This document shows positions 49,287 through 60,935 of a stretch of DNA of 64,000 bases, piece by piece. Made by a program: the position numbers and the translations under genes. The stretch lies in contig JAAVVG010000001.1 in NCBI GenBank assembly GCA_012976225.1, positions 310,001 to 374,000 on the forward strand. The letters are read 5' to 3'. The notes below the pieces were generated by a model that saw nothing but the letters and a program-made list of their open reading frames with translations, did no database searches and was not told the origin of the DNA. Source of the DNA: Golubevia sp. BC0850 (taxonomy: Eukaryota; Basidiomycota; Exobasidiomycetes; Golubeviales; Golubeviaceae). How positions within the stretch are numbered: position 1 is the first letter of the stretch; the number at the start of each line of letters is the position of its first letter.

Positions 49287-49713
49287 ATCCTCGAACTCTC
49301 AAAAATGCTTTTCAAGAAGGCCAGCTTAGCAGCTTTCTTCAAGACCAGTCTCACAAATTCAACAAAACGTCAACAACATCAGTCTTTACTTCCCCTCCTC
49401 GTCTCTTCATTCTCTGTCTTTTTTCGTTTCGTTTCTTTTCTCTTGTCTGTTCCCTTTTTTGTTGCCCTTTTTGTTGTCTTCTTCATGAATGCATGCCTCG
49501 GACTCTTTCTTTACAGCCACCATTCCCTCTTTCTCTTCTTGTTGCCAATTGTACTTTACATAGAATTCATATCACCTTCTTTCTTCTCTTGCTTTTCCGA
49601 TCTGGTGTTCGATTGAGTTTTGCTTGTGCTGATACGCGACCTAAAACAGCAGTTCGTTGAACTCTTCCTACTTTTCTTCCATAAGCTTCAATCAAGTCCA
49701 TCACTTACTCAAC
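49287..49713. other. Intergenic, T-rich
   Basis: 427 bp, strongly T/C-rich on the plus strand (runs such as cttttttgttgcccttttt), probably a 3' UTR followed by the F-box gene promoter. The open frame of 103 codons here is Phe/Leu-rich by composition only. Confidence 0.4.
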
Positions 49714-51077
49714 ATGGATAGTGATCAGTCATCCCTTTCGGATCAAGATTCAGATCAAGGTTCGGTAGAATGGGAGTCATCTCCCAAAATAAGGCCCCAA
49801 CCAAACGCCAAATTACAAGACCTACCTGCAGAGGTCCTCTTGGAATTCTTCAAGCTGTTGGATTCTCGAGAGATGGTCAGGTCTAGAAGAGTATGGAAAG
49901 AATGGTTAAATGTGATTAACTCGAACAAGACGCTGTGGCGGCATTTTAAGATAAAGTTAAACAAGTGGACAGCATGGAAAGACGGGAGTGTTTTGCAACT
50001 GTTTGATGTCAAATCACAAAGCACTCTGATTGGCTTTCATGCCAAAGTTGGCTCCGTAGATTCAGATCAACGTTCTGAGATACTAGGCATCCTTCTAGAA
50101 TCCACAGAGACACTCCAAAATGTCTACATTCAAGTCTACACAGATGAAGACGACGCAGTCGAGGAACTCTCCGAAGCCTTTCACAACTTTCAAGCCGTAG
50201 ACTATCGCATTCTTTACGATGGATACGATGCAGACCCGGTGGTCCCCATCAAGAAGATCACCCGAGTAAAAGATGATTCGATAGAAGCGCAAGGTCTGCA
50301 AATCCTTTGGGTTATGGCAGACGAACATGTCTTTCTGACCCACATCGGACTTTTTTGGATAATCTCAAATCTTTAGTCTTTCATCTGATACTGGACGCTC
50401 CAGAGGCTAGGAAAATTCTGGTGAGTTTATTCGAAATAGTTCTTTGCACTCTTCCTCTCTGCGATTCCTCTGATGATTGACGATGATCTCCTGTTCTTTT
50501 TTCTTTGCCATACTTCTGCCTCCCCTACCTTTGATAGTCAAATGCTTCCAAAACATTGAAGCATCCCCCTTTCTTGCCGTCTAGGATGATAAGGGCAGAG
50601 ATCTCACCTCTAAGGTTTGATAAGCTCGAAATCCTGGAAATCTTCTGCAATGACAACGATTGCCATTGGATTATCCTACCTCCAACAGCCACATTCATCT
50701 CAGATCAAGCTGAACTTACGTATGAAACCCCTTATGTGCCGGAAATACTTCTTCGAGGTCTTGGGGAATGGCAGCGCCTTTCGGAACGTTGTCCCACCCT
50801 GCAGACTCTACGCCTGGACACCCACCATTTCGAACCTGGAGAGAACGGTGACTCCCTAATTTATCTATTACGTGAACGGAGGAAGAGCGTGGAGGCTGGG
50901 CTGGAGGTGGAAGGAGTCAAGATGATCAACCTCAAGACCGTAATTATCAATTTCGGGGATTATCCTAACACCTGGATATCCGAGGTTCTGCTACCTCTGG
51001 TGGAGGAGGTTATTGAATTAAATGAACCGCCATTCACTGCAGAGGTGGAAATCCAGGTGGATGTATCTCGTTCGTAA
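49714..51077 (+). pseudogene. F-box protein gene with a one-base frame break
   Basis: The first reading frame runs from 49714 (MDSDQSS) and carries an F-box near residues 33-75 (LQDLPAEVLLEFFKLLDS ... VWKEWLNVI ... LWRHF), the Skp1-binding part of an SCF ubiquitin ligase substrate adaptor. It stops at 50376. The continuing coding sequence (LDNLKSLVFHLILDAP) lies in another frame from 50355. The shift falls in the six-T run 50351-50356, where one missing T explains it. A normal intron 50421-50537 and a 180-codon exon to 51077 follow, with leucine-rich segments (TLQTLRLDTHHF, NLKTVIINFGDY). Everything else in the gene is intact, so this is either a young pseudogene or an indel error in the T run. 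Confidence 0.6.
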
Positions 51078-51964
51078 GGTGAGTTAGAACCAGCTCCAAA
51101 AGTTGAGCTGGATTTCATCCGCTGAGTTCTCTTTTGCTGACTCCAATCTCTTGTTTTTCGCTTTCTCTTGAAAATTCAATATTCAATGGTCATTTCCTTT
51201 AACAGATGAGGGGATGTAAGAGCTTGCAAGTGCCACTTCCAGTCCTATAAAGATGTCAAATCCAAGAGAGATTCAAGCGTCCAAGCCTTTACCACTATCT
51301 ATCCACCTCTCTATTAATTCCCGATTTACTGTTACTCCCTTTAAGTTCTCTCTGTATTTTGGACACAAATTTCATGCAACAGAATTCACAATCTCTTGGA
51401 TCAGGATTGGTTGATATCAAACACAGCTTTGGCCTGCAGCTTGCCGAGTTTTGAAGGAAAGGTTCTTACTCCAATTCTCGCCCAAATACACACTTCTCAG
51501 AAGGTCTGCGTGGATGATGAAGAGGTCCAAACTCCCAAACTCGCTGATGTCCTCCCTTCTCCGTAGGAATAACAGCCGGATGTAACAGGACGAATGAGGG
51601 CTTTCTTTTCAAAGTGTTAGAAATGTGGTCTAGTTTAACCTTATTTTATTGAACATGATTCTAAACTCCGAAAATTGGAAATCCGAGAGGGTCATCAAAA
51701 AGGACATAAGAGAGACCTTTTTTTTCCTCCTCCCCTTCTTGCTCCTCTTCCATTCTTTCTCCCTTCTTCTCCTTCCTCACTTTCTTCCCTCCACTCTGTA
51801 TCATTCTGGATTTTCACCTCAAAGTCAAGTCTTCAACGTTCTCAAACATAGACAGCAGGATATTCTGCTCTGAGCCACTTCAGTGGGTGAACTCTTCTTC
51901 ACGCTTCAACTCTACCATTCTCAATCTCTGCTATTCCCAGAAGTCTTTTCAAAAGGATCACAAG
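51078..51964. other. Intergenic, no gene seen
   Basis: 887 bp. Short open frames occur only where the sequence is pyrimidine-rich (51715-51790). It probably contains remnants of LRR-like coding DNA near 51390-51470 (phrases like LAALSLPSFEGKVLTPILAQ read without a start), too weak to call. Confidence 0.35.
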
Positions 51965-54491
51965 ATGTTTGAGATTCAGACTCGCCACTCGAAATCGTCA
52001 ATTCCTGTGAGTTTCTCATCTTTTGGCTCGGCGGTGGCGACTGAAGGAAAGAATGATCCTCAGTAATTTACATCGCTCCCCTCTGACCCAATTTTTCGAA
52101 TTTCACTGGATCTGAAGTCCGCAGGATCTATCACCCCACCCAACCGAATCTTAACACTGCCACCTCTGCCGCCTCTCTCGCAGCCAGAGAGAGAAATCGA
52201 ACGCAGACCCATCAGGGGGAGACCAAGAGCTCGAACAGAAGCGCCTCTTGGATCATGCTTAGCATTGAGATTAAGCTTTGAGGAAGGTACGGAGGAAAAT
52301 AGAAGCTGCAATAACGAAAGAAGAGGAAGAAATGCAGAAGAAAGAGAGGAACCTGTACTCAGAAGTCCAGTCGTCTTCAAATCCAATTCCAACGTGAGCC
52401 CAGGAGGTCTCTCCTCGGCTTTTCCTCTCCAGTCTCAAGCCGGAAAGAAAAGAGGTGTCGAAGTCCCTGAGCTTTCTGGTGAGGGTTCTCTGCGCCTAGC
52501 AGACAAGGAGAACTTCACCTCTCGAGCTGAAAGAGGTCCCCAAGCTCCACCTACAACTCGAGAAAGCTCTCCCTCAGCTTTCTACAGAAATCTCGATCTC
52601 AGATTCAACTTTTCCAGTAGAGATTTGGATCTTCGATTCAGAGAGAAGGTTTCCAGGAGTGGAAGATTGGAAGAAGGTGGAGCGGCAGACCAAACAAGTT
52701 CGGATGTAGAATCGGTGCCAGGTGATGCAGAGACGACGAAGAAGGTCAAGTTTTCATCAGGTCTCGAATCGATTTCTCCTCTGGATCTGAGCTGGGTCTC
52801 TCATTCTGATCGCACCTCAGCTTCAAGCCTCCTCAAACCACCTCAACTTCCTCACCGTTCTTCTCAGACTTCGAACATCGAGAATAAAGCTAGCTGTCCA
52901 GCCGCTGCTTGGTGTTCTTCTACTCTCAACATGATACCCAGAGTTCCGAACTTCGATACGGATAGTGACAGTGAGGCCAGTCAAGAAGAGGATAGAATGG
53001 ACGAGGGAGGTCGCTTCAGATCTGTGTCAGTTTCTACCCTCCAGTCTCAAGCTACTAGCTCCTTTGATAGAATCAAATCAGAAGCTTCAAGTCCAACAAG
53101 TAGCCTACTTGGAGATGAGGTCTCAAGCAGCCCTAACAGAGGTCGTTCGAAGTCTGTCTCTTTTCTTCCCACGTCATCTGAACTCTTCAACTTTTATCAA
53201 CATCGATGTCTCAAATTCTTCTTAAGTTTAAGTCCCTCTGCTTTCTCTCAACACCCAGTCGGATCGGTTATATCTCTTTCACCTTCCACAATCAACTCCC
53301 TTCCAAATTCAAATACGCTAGAAGAAGTCAAGTCAATACCCGTGCAACTACAATGGAGCTGTCAATTTCCTTCTGCTCAGGTTACACCGTCACCTAACAG
53401 CCAAAAGTCTCAAGGGTCGTCAACTTTCAACTCTCAACTAGTCCGCCCTCAGAGTAAAGACAATCTCTACTCGTTCTCAAGAGTCAAGAAAGACTCTCAG
53501 TCGAAAGCAAGCCGCTTTGAGGGCGAGAAGAAGAAGAATATTGGTGGATCAAATTCTACTAAGAGCCTCAAAATCGTACCCAGTGGCAGAAGAGCTGTAG
53601 TGTCGATTAACTCGACATCTACCAAACAACACTCGACCAAAACTTCAGGAATCGGTGACAAGTTAGCCGCGACTTTGATTCACTTCAAACTTCCTCGCGA
53701 AGAGGGCGAGGAAGGCTCTCGAATCTCTTGCATCAAAGTGGGCGGAGGACTTCACATCTCAGAGTGAGTCACAAAAGCTCGTCGACTGTCGATTCCCCTT
53801 ATTCACCTTTCTCCTCTTTTCTCTTTCTATCTCACAGCTTATCTATGTGTGAGATCCTTCTCTTTAGGTTCCATGCTTCAGGAAGAGAAATTACAAATAA
53901 GAGAAAGTTGAGCGAAGACGTGATTGCCTTGTTGAGAAGTGATTTCCCAGAGCTTATTCTCATCGACGTGAGTCTGGAATCTGGATTGCTACACAGCCTC
54001 TCTCAGTTCTCCCTACTGACCCTGTCTGCTTTTTCTTTTCTGTTCGATTCAGTCTCGCATCACTCAAATGCTCAACAACTGCGAGTCTTCCCAATCATCT
54101 GCTCATCATTCTCACGTAATTGATGTAGAGACTTTCCCTCATGATCGTCTTTTCCTTCAGCTTTTACTCAAGGAGCTAGAGAGGGAAAGAAATGGAGAAC
54201 CGACCTCTACTACCGCCACTGCAGAAAGTTTTTTGATTTACCAAGGTGAATTGACAAAGGACTTGGTGAGTCGTCAACTAAGGATCAGACATGTCGCGTC
54301 ACCTGTCGTGAATATTTCTTTCTGACAGGCGCAACCTGACACTCTACTTTCTCGAACAGGCTTCTTCCAACTGGTGTGAATACGCACTTGAGAAGAACGT
54401 CCCATCTTCTCTGTCTTCATTAGCTCTCGGTACTCCTGAGGGGACTTTCAAAGAGTCTCTCTCCTCAGAGTTCTCCCGGTTGGGACTTTGA
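51965..54491 (+). CDS. Unrecognised 710-aa protein with a KEN box
   Basis: Exons 51965-52006, 52118-53763, 53868-53967, 54053-54265, 54360-54491 give 710 aa; exons 2-5 are secure, while the first exon and its acceptor (gaag at 52117) are my best guess. I do not recognise the family. Visible features are a Pro/Arg-rich start, a KEN motif in LADKENFTSR (about residue 144), Ser-rich segments with many SP and SD sites (CDK or CK2 type), KVKFSSGLESISPLDLSW, and a more conserved-looking C-terminal part (LAATLIHFKLPRE ... CIKVGGGLHISE, then KLSEDVIALLRSDFPELILID). KEN boxes mark APC/C targets, so a cell-cycle role is possible but is inference only. Confidence 0.6.
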
Positions 54492-55117
54492 TTCGAGGAA
54501 TCATAGCTCCCAACATTAGACAACATACCCATTCTTGCCAATCCACGGTCCATCTTTCAATTCGTGAACTTTCCATCTTCGAATCTCATCAGCTACCATA
54601 ACCGGAACGCCTCCCATGATTAACAAACCATTCCCTTGAATCTTCAAAAAAGACTCTTATCCAGTAGCAGTATAGTCCCGAAATCAGACAGAGGTTCCCA
54701 ACGCTCCTTGAATAAAAGACCGGGACGAGAGCAGGTTAGAGGCAACCCCTTGTTTTCCCGTCGGCCCAGCCCGTTGGCTTGTGACCTTGTCGATTCCACG
54801 TCATTTCGACTTCTCAAATTTCAAGAGCCTTATTATCAGACTGCGCTGTCCCCGCTTTTTAGAAAAAATTCAACCGCCCCGTTTTCACAGCCATTGTCCT
54901 TGTCGTGCGTCGGCATCCGATCGAAAGCCCGGACATGCACCGAGATCCAACATTCTTATCCAGTATGTAAGGAGGTCTTCTCTAGTTTTATTTGCCAAAC
55001 ACTATCTGCGTCGGCGTCCGATCGAAAGCCCGGACATGCACCGAGATCCAACATTCTTATACAGTATGTAAGGAGGTCTTCTCTAGTTTTATTTGCCAAA
55101 CACTATCTTTCTTTACC
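54492..55117. promoter_or_regulatory. Upstream region of fatty-acid-hydroxylase-family gene, with tandem repeat
   Basis: 626 bp containing a two-copy 101-bp tandem repeat that ends about 10 bp before the start codon at 55118. Open frames through it exist only because the repeat lacks stops in some frames. Both repeat copies contain an upstream ATG (cggacatgcacc). Confidence 0.55.
54908..55108. repeat. 101-bp tandem direct repeat, two copies
   Basis: Copy 1 is 54908-55008 and copy 2 is 55009-55108. They begin cgtcggcatccgatcg and cgtcggcgtccgatcg and both run to caaacactatct. I count two differences inside the unit (a/g near the start, ttatcc versus ttatac). The repeat lies in the presumed 5' leader of the next gene. 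Confidence 0.9.
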
Positions 55118-56328
55118 ATGTCAAGATTCCAAAAGTCATGGAGGACCTCAGAGTCCTGGTCTTTGGCACACCGTTTAATTTCATTTGCCCAACTGGATCC
55201 TCTTCCCGACGATAGAAAACCTCCAATTCACGACAAAAATGCCAAAGTCCCCAGACTGCGTCAACGAGACTTCCATGTATTCTTAGTTCCGAAGGTGATT
55301 ACTCCAATTCTAATCCAAGCGGCTTATTATCAGTATTTCAAGACCAATCCTCACGTCCTGGGAGTATTCTTTCTGTATTTTATCCACTTTCAACTGGTAG
55401 GGAAAGCTACGGTAGACTTCTGGAAGAGAGTGGGAGCAAAGTACGGTTATCTAAATGGGGTCAAGCCTAGAGACGAGATTCCAGATTCAGATGCCGGCAA
55501 GGTTGTGGCTTCGGTTCTTTGGGGCTCATCTCTTCGAAGCCTTGCCTTGATCACCATCGCCTATAAAGCGGACATCTCTCCAAGTCTTTCTTTGCTACTG
55601 CCTTTGCAAATGACAGCGTACACAATCAGTTTGGACTTCTGGTTCTACTGGTGAGTAAGGGCGAAGAGCGCGGTGTCGAGTGCGGTGTCGACAACTTCGA
55701 AAACTTCTCTTTGAGTTACGAGTCGAGTCGACAATGTCCACCGTCTAACCTTTTCACCTCTTTCTTTCTCTCACACAAAGGTATCATAGAGCTATGCACG
55801 AGGTTCCGTTCCTCTGGAAATTCCATAAGACTCACCATCTTACCAAAGCCCCGAATGTCTCTCTGGCTCTGTTCGCAGGTACGTTTTCAGAATCTACGAG
55901 CTATTCATCATCTGTGTAGAACTGACGCTGCCCCTGCCTTCTTTTCTCTCTCGCGAATAGATGAGGTCCAGGAGATAGGAGACATCTTGCTGATTCCATT
56001 GCTCGCCTACTACTCCCTGAAGCCAACATTCCTCTCTCTCAGCTTCTACGATTGGTGGGTCTGTATGATCTACGTGTTGAACATCGAGCTTGGTGGTCAC
56101 TCGGGAGCCCGAGTAGTAGCTACACCTCCTGCTGCTGGGTTTGGCTTGTTGGAATTGTTTGGGTTGGAGCTCATTATCGAAGACCACGATCTTCACCACA
56201 GAGTGGGTTGGAAAAAATCGGGCAATTATGGAAAGCAGAGTAGAGTGTGGGATTCCTTGTTCGGTTCGAACTTGGAAAGGATTGAATGTAAGGAAGCCAA
56301 TTTGGACGGCAGCATTGTTACACTTTAA
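55118..56328 (+). CDS. Fatty acid hydroxylase superfamily (sterol desaturase-like) membrane protein
   Basis: Exons 55118-55650, 55781-55878, 55961-56328 give 332 aa. It is a membrane di-iron oxygenase with the three His clusters in order: HRAMH (180-184, formed across the first splice), HKTHH (193-197) and HDLHHR near residue 287. Hydrophobic helices lie at about 55-75, 80-105, 135-165 and 210-250. I start at MSRFQKSW because the longer frame upstream runs through the tandem repeat. The family includes C-4 methylsterol oxidase, C-5 desaturase and sphingolipid hydroxylases; I cannot say which substrate applies. The 3' end converges with the next gene at a distance of 106 bp. Confidence 0.85.
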
Positions 56329-56434
56329 ATTACGGACCCTCATGTTTCGAATGATTTCACAGGCGCTTTTAGGTCTCGCAAGTGAAACGAGCGTGATTGC
56401 TCGGGAATTATTATGTACAGAAAGATGTAGCAGT

Positions 56435-59222
56435 TTACAGATTCCGAACCCTGATTTTACTTCGAACGCAACCTTCATTGCCCCACCAATCCTTGGCTCT
56501 GATCAAGAGTTCATAATCGCCGTCTCGAGTGTCCTTGGTATCCCAACTAGCATCAACTCCCAGAGCTGAAGAACCTCTCACATTCCGAGTTGGAGAATAA
56601 AGCAGATGCCGAGACTTCTCGTCGAATTGTGAAGTTTGATAGGATTTGAAGATTAGGCCCGTTGAGAATGCTGGTAGGAAGTTGGAGCGTAACAGAAGAG
56701 TAAAAGGGTGTGATAAGGAACGAGTGGATGAGTTGGAGGTGGAGAGAGAGCCGGAGTTGAGACTTGACTTTGGAGTTGAAAGTGGATCGAGTGGGAACTG
56801 GTAAGGGGCGAAAAGGCAAGCGCTGGCGGTCAGATGAAGTGAACGAGGCAAATATGACAGGAGACGAACTTTGAGACTCACCTTGTGATGTTCGAAAGAC
56901 AATCTCCAATCCACCTTCTCATGCTCCTCAATCCTACAACTCTGATCCTTAATCTCAAGATCACTGTTGGAATTCTCATTCCTTTTCTTCCCGGCGTTTG
57001 ATACTTTTCTGACCAATCCCCAATCCATCCTATGAACCGCCAATCCATCCATTCCATCTTCAACTTCTCCAGGAGTTTGAAAAAAACTCTCAAATCCAGT
57101 AATCAACTCCACTCTCCCAGTCAAAGTAGGAGTTAAAAAGTCTTTCGAACTAGCAAAAGCATGAGGAATGAAACTTGATGAAATAGCTTCCCCATTAGAT
57201 CCGGGAGGAGTAGCAAAGAAGATTTCGTTTGGGTTTCCATACGGAGGAATTCTAGATTCAAACTTCCCTTTAGATAAGAAGTTCAAAGGATTGAAGTACT
57301 GCCAACCTTTAGCATAAGGTTCTTTCCATTCCTTCCATTCTGAAGAAGGTCTTGCGACGTTCAATCTTAATTCTCTATATCTGAAAGGATAATACTTGGC
57401 TTTGCTAGGTGAATCTCTAACATTTTTAGGAAGGTCTGCTGGCTTTCTTCTTGAAAGCGGAGTATCACTTAATGGCCTTTTCGAGATTCCTCCCAGAAAT
57501 TGACCCCTAGAAATTAAATCACCTTCTTTGACTCCTACTTTCAAGGGAGAGATTCCAAAGATTTGATAAACGAAACCAAACTCATCTCGGATTTGAAGAC
57601 TAAGACCTTTTTCATTGTTTAGAGATTTGCCTGCACCAGAGATCGGAACTATTGGGATCTCATAAGATCTGAGATAAACCACTTGACCGCCGACTGGGGA
57701 TAGGATCAAAGAGTAACCAAAAGTGCTGTTCGAAGCCTCTGGAGTAAGTGATGATAGAGTCGATAGATCAGAGCTTGAATAAGAGTGACTTGAAGATGAA
57801 GAGTAATCAGAAGTTGGATTTGAAGTTGTCTCAAAAACTGTTTGAGATCTCTTCTCCAAGCCTCTTCGACCCTTATACCTCTGATTGAAGTTCGCCAAGG
57901 CTCTCATCTCTTCTTCCTCCTCTGCTCGGATAGCACTCTTCAAAGATTCCTGTTCTGCTTCGGAAAGGGTTTGGAAGACGGATCGAATAGAAGAAGTGGT
58001 GTGACTTGAGTTTTCATGCCCTAGAGGAGCTCGGATCGAAATTCCCAGTCGCCTGATCACAAAAAAAAATCATCCAAAAAGTGAAGAAGGATCAGAAAAA
58101 TACCAACTTCCAAGGCATACATCCGACACCTAATAATGGACTGAGAAGAATGATTCATCCAACACTCACCAGAAAGCAGCCTTCATGTCGACTCCCTTGT
58201 CAGGATCATCTTCTTTGACGATAGCAGCCTTTGGTAGATAAGGATCTTCCATCACTGATTAAGAGCAAATTCGGAGCAAGAAGTAGTCAGAGCTTGTGGG
58301 CCTATAGAGAAGACCATGCCTTCTCCCCTTCACCTGCTCGAGGCACAGAGACCCAGTCCTCTTTCTCCAGACCAAGACTAGAAGTTGAGGCAGCACACCA
58401 CTATTCAATCAATCACATCAAACCGAACTCACGACCTGCGATCCTATTCGGCTCCTTTCCCAATTCCAACCACGCTTCTCTATTCCTCAGTTCCAACTCC
58501 TCCTGATTTACTTCCTCATCTTTCATCCCAGGTCTCCGATGAGCAGTTCCTTGGAGTGGCCAAAGAGCTCTAATGTCATCGTCTGGATTGACCAAATGAG
58601 CTAACCAGAAGGAATGAGTTTCAGCTTCAGAGTTGGAAGTGGAGGGATTGACTGTCACTGTCAGGACAGTACTTGTCAAACTTGACTCCTCATGACTTGA
58701 GGTGTTGATGAAAGAATCCAATCCAGATAGACATTCCTGAAGATGAAAATCAACTCTCCCAGGAATTGAAACTTGAAGTGGTTGACATGGAGATGAGTTC
58801 TTGAAAGTAGCAGTTGTGGCCTCATGCAGATCTGAAGTTCTACAATTCTCAATCCCTCCCTCTCCACAGTTGTAGGTGATATCTTCCCAAGTTCGCTGAT
58901 GAATGGAACTGATTTCTAGTTTGACTGAATCGGATTTGTAAGAGGTTGTGTCTAGATAGAGGGAGAGTAGGGAAGAAGATGATGAATCCAGTTGAGGTGG
59001 TTGTAGAGGTAAACTTGGCAAATTGACATAAAGACCTGAATGAGATAATCTGATCTTTGAAGGTTGAATTAAATCTGGATCATCTTGAGAAGGTGGCTTA
59101 GTTGGAATCTTTAAAGAATTGACTGTGATTGCACTCGCTGCTGCCAGTGATAGAGTTGTGACTAGTGACCACTTCTTCTGCATTCGATTGGCATGATTGT
59201 GCTTGGATGAGTTGAGTTTCAT
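56435..59222 (-). CDS. Secreted protein with possible M23-like (duplicated hybrid motif) domain
   Basis: Exons (minus): 59222-58433, 58254-58170, 58052-56435, giving 830 aa. A signal peptide follows the start (KKWSLVTTLSLAAASAITV from about residue 15), so entry to the secretory path is likely. Middle residues read GGQVVYLRSYEIPIV ... LQIRDEFGFVYQIFGI ... VKEGDLISRGQFLGG, which has the strand-turn pattern of LytM/M23 beta-hairpin domains (VGDxVxxGQxIG), but the catalytic HxH is not present. The C terminus ends in DGDYELLIRAKDWWGNEG, a beta-sandwich-like strand pair. The gtgag at 56881 reads through in frame; splicing it would shift into a worse frame, so I treat it as exon. The domain call is tentative; secretion is fairly sure. 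Confidence 0.6.
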
Positions 59223-59282
59223 GTTGAATTGGAGTTCATCAGAATCTAGAGAAGGAAAGTTACCAAAGAGGAAAGAGGGAAG

Positions 59283-60935
59283 ATGATGCTTGGTTGGTTC
59301 GAAGCAGAAGCTCTTGTTCCCAACTCCATCAGCCCAAGTAATGGCCCAGCACGTAACGGAGCAGATACAAGATTCCCACAGAATCGGGAAAGAACCACAA
59401 GAAGAGTAACAACTCCTAAACCCAAACCTCGAAGACAAGATCCAATTGACGTTCTCCCGCTTGAAGTTTTCTCGCTACTCTTCTCTTTTCTTCCTCTTCC
59501 ACCAACAGCCATAGCTCGTTCCAGCTTTGTCTCTCATTCTTGGAGAACTTCAAACTTATCAACTCCTTCTCTTCATACAGAATGAGATCTCACAAGCGGG
59601 GGAAACAGTAGCTCAATTTACCGTCTTCCTCATGATTTCACTCGATTATCCTCTCTCAGTCTCAATTCTGCTGGTTAGAGCCTCCTTCGACATTTCTCAT
59701 TTTGCCAAGGAGTTCCATTACACAAATATTAAGGATTTAAAAACCACAGGTCTGGAGTTACTCATGCACCAACTTCGAGCATCAAGCAAGACTCTAAGAG
59801 AGGTTTCCTTCCTAATAATCTCGAGAAATGACCCAGAGGATTGCTTCACTCCTACTACCCTAAACCTTACCCAACAACTTCTAGATATCAACTCTTTCCC
59901 AGCTTTAAAATCTTTCGAAATGGAACTTTCAAATTATCTAGCCTTGAGAGCCGGCGGCGAGAAGAGTGTAAAGATAACATCTACCGAAGAAGAGAAGACC
60001 TCATTTGGAAACCCAGATGAAGACTTACTGATCCTTCAAACGGTTGAACATTCTTCACTCGAAGTAGACTTACAGAGTTTAAAGCGGGAGACGTTGATTA
60101 TCCTATGGAATTAGACAGTATGAAGGTCGTTGAAGAACTGAGGAGCTCTCAATCAATGCTTCAAGAACTAGATCTGTTCATAGAAGGAGCTGACACAAAA
60201 GTCATCTGGGACTTCGTAATGGAGCGCTCCAACCTGACTTCTCTGAGGTTGACTGTATGTCCAGAAGAAGAGGAGGTGGAACTAACCATACCATCAAAGT
60301 TGAGGCGGAGAACGTCAAGTTTGAAGAAACTCAATTTAGTGCTCGGAGACTGTGATTTACCCTGGCTTTCGTCGATGGATTGGATTGGTTTCAAACTGGA
60401 AGATCTTAAGCTCTGCGGCTCGCATGGGCCAGTAGGCATTACGGATCTAGATTTCACTCGCATCCTCTAGCACTCTCAGAATCTACACTTAATCAATATT
60501 CAAAGCGATGGAGAACAACGTCAGTACTTTAATGATGGAGTTCCCGCAAGCTTTCCACATCTCCAGTCATTGTGGCTATCGAACACCGGCCCTCAGATCC
60601 TAGGTCTTTTCGCCAGTATCGAAGCTTCAAAACTTCAAACTCTTAGTTGCGATTCTCAAGACCTATCAGACTCGTTTGAATTTGTCAAAAGTATCATGAT
60701 TAAATGTAGATCAAGTCTAGTTACCCTTTACTATTCCCAAGAGCCTTACAAACCAACTGAATCCCCCCAGTGTTCCTCTTCAGAATTTCGATACCTCTTT
60801 CCAAAGCTTTTTTCGTTCAACTTTACAGGAGGCGAAGATTATGCTAGACACTTCTCAAGATTTCGATATCCGTCCCTTTTTAATCTGACTTTGGATACAG
60901 ATGCTGAGCTTAGAGAGTGGACAGGCGTACCTTAA
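59283..60935 (+). pseudogene. Decayed F-box/LRR gene, copy A
   Basis: It starts MMLGWFEAEA only 60 bp from the divergent secreted-protein gene. An F-box is seen near residues 55-95 (IDVLPLEVFSLLFSFLPLPP ... HSWRTSNLSTPSLHTE). Coding similarity to the minus-strand copy at 63608-62056 continues through four breaks: TGA at 59583-59585, a frame change near 59665-59680 (after which ASFDISHF matches ASFDISYF of the other copy), another near 60085-60110, and TAG at 60468-60470. Leucine-rich repeats follow (SLKKLNLVLGDCDL, HLQSLWLSN). The end (PQILGLF ... SSEFRYLFPKLFSF ... HFSRFRYPSLFNLTL) parallels the other copy. No intron of normal size explains the breaks, so it is probably a pseudogene. Confidence 0.7.

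Noticed and set aside
56553-56909. Alternative 3' exon of the secreted protein gene using the gtgag at 56881
   Set aside because: Splicing there shifts into a basic low-complexity frame, while reading through keeps the DYELLIRAKDWWGNEG end that looks conserved.
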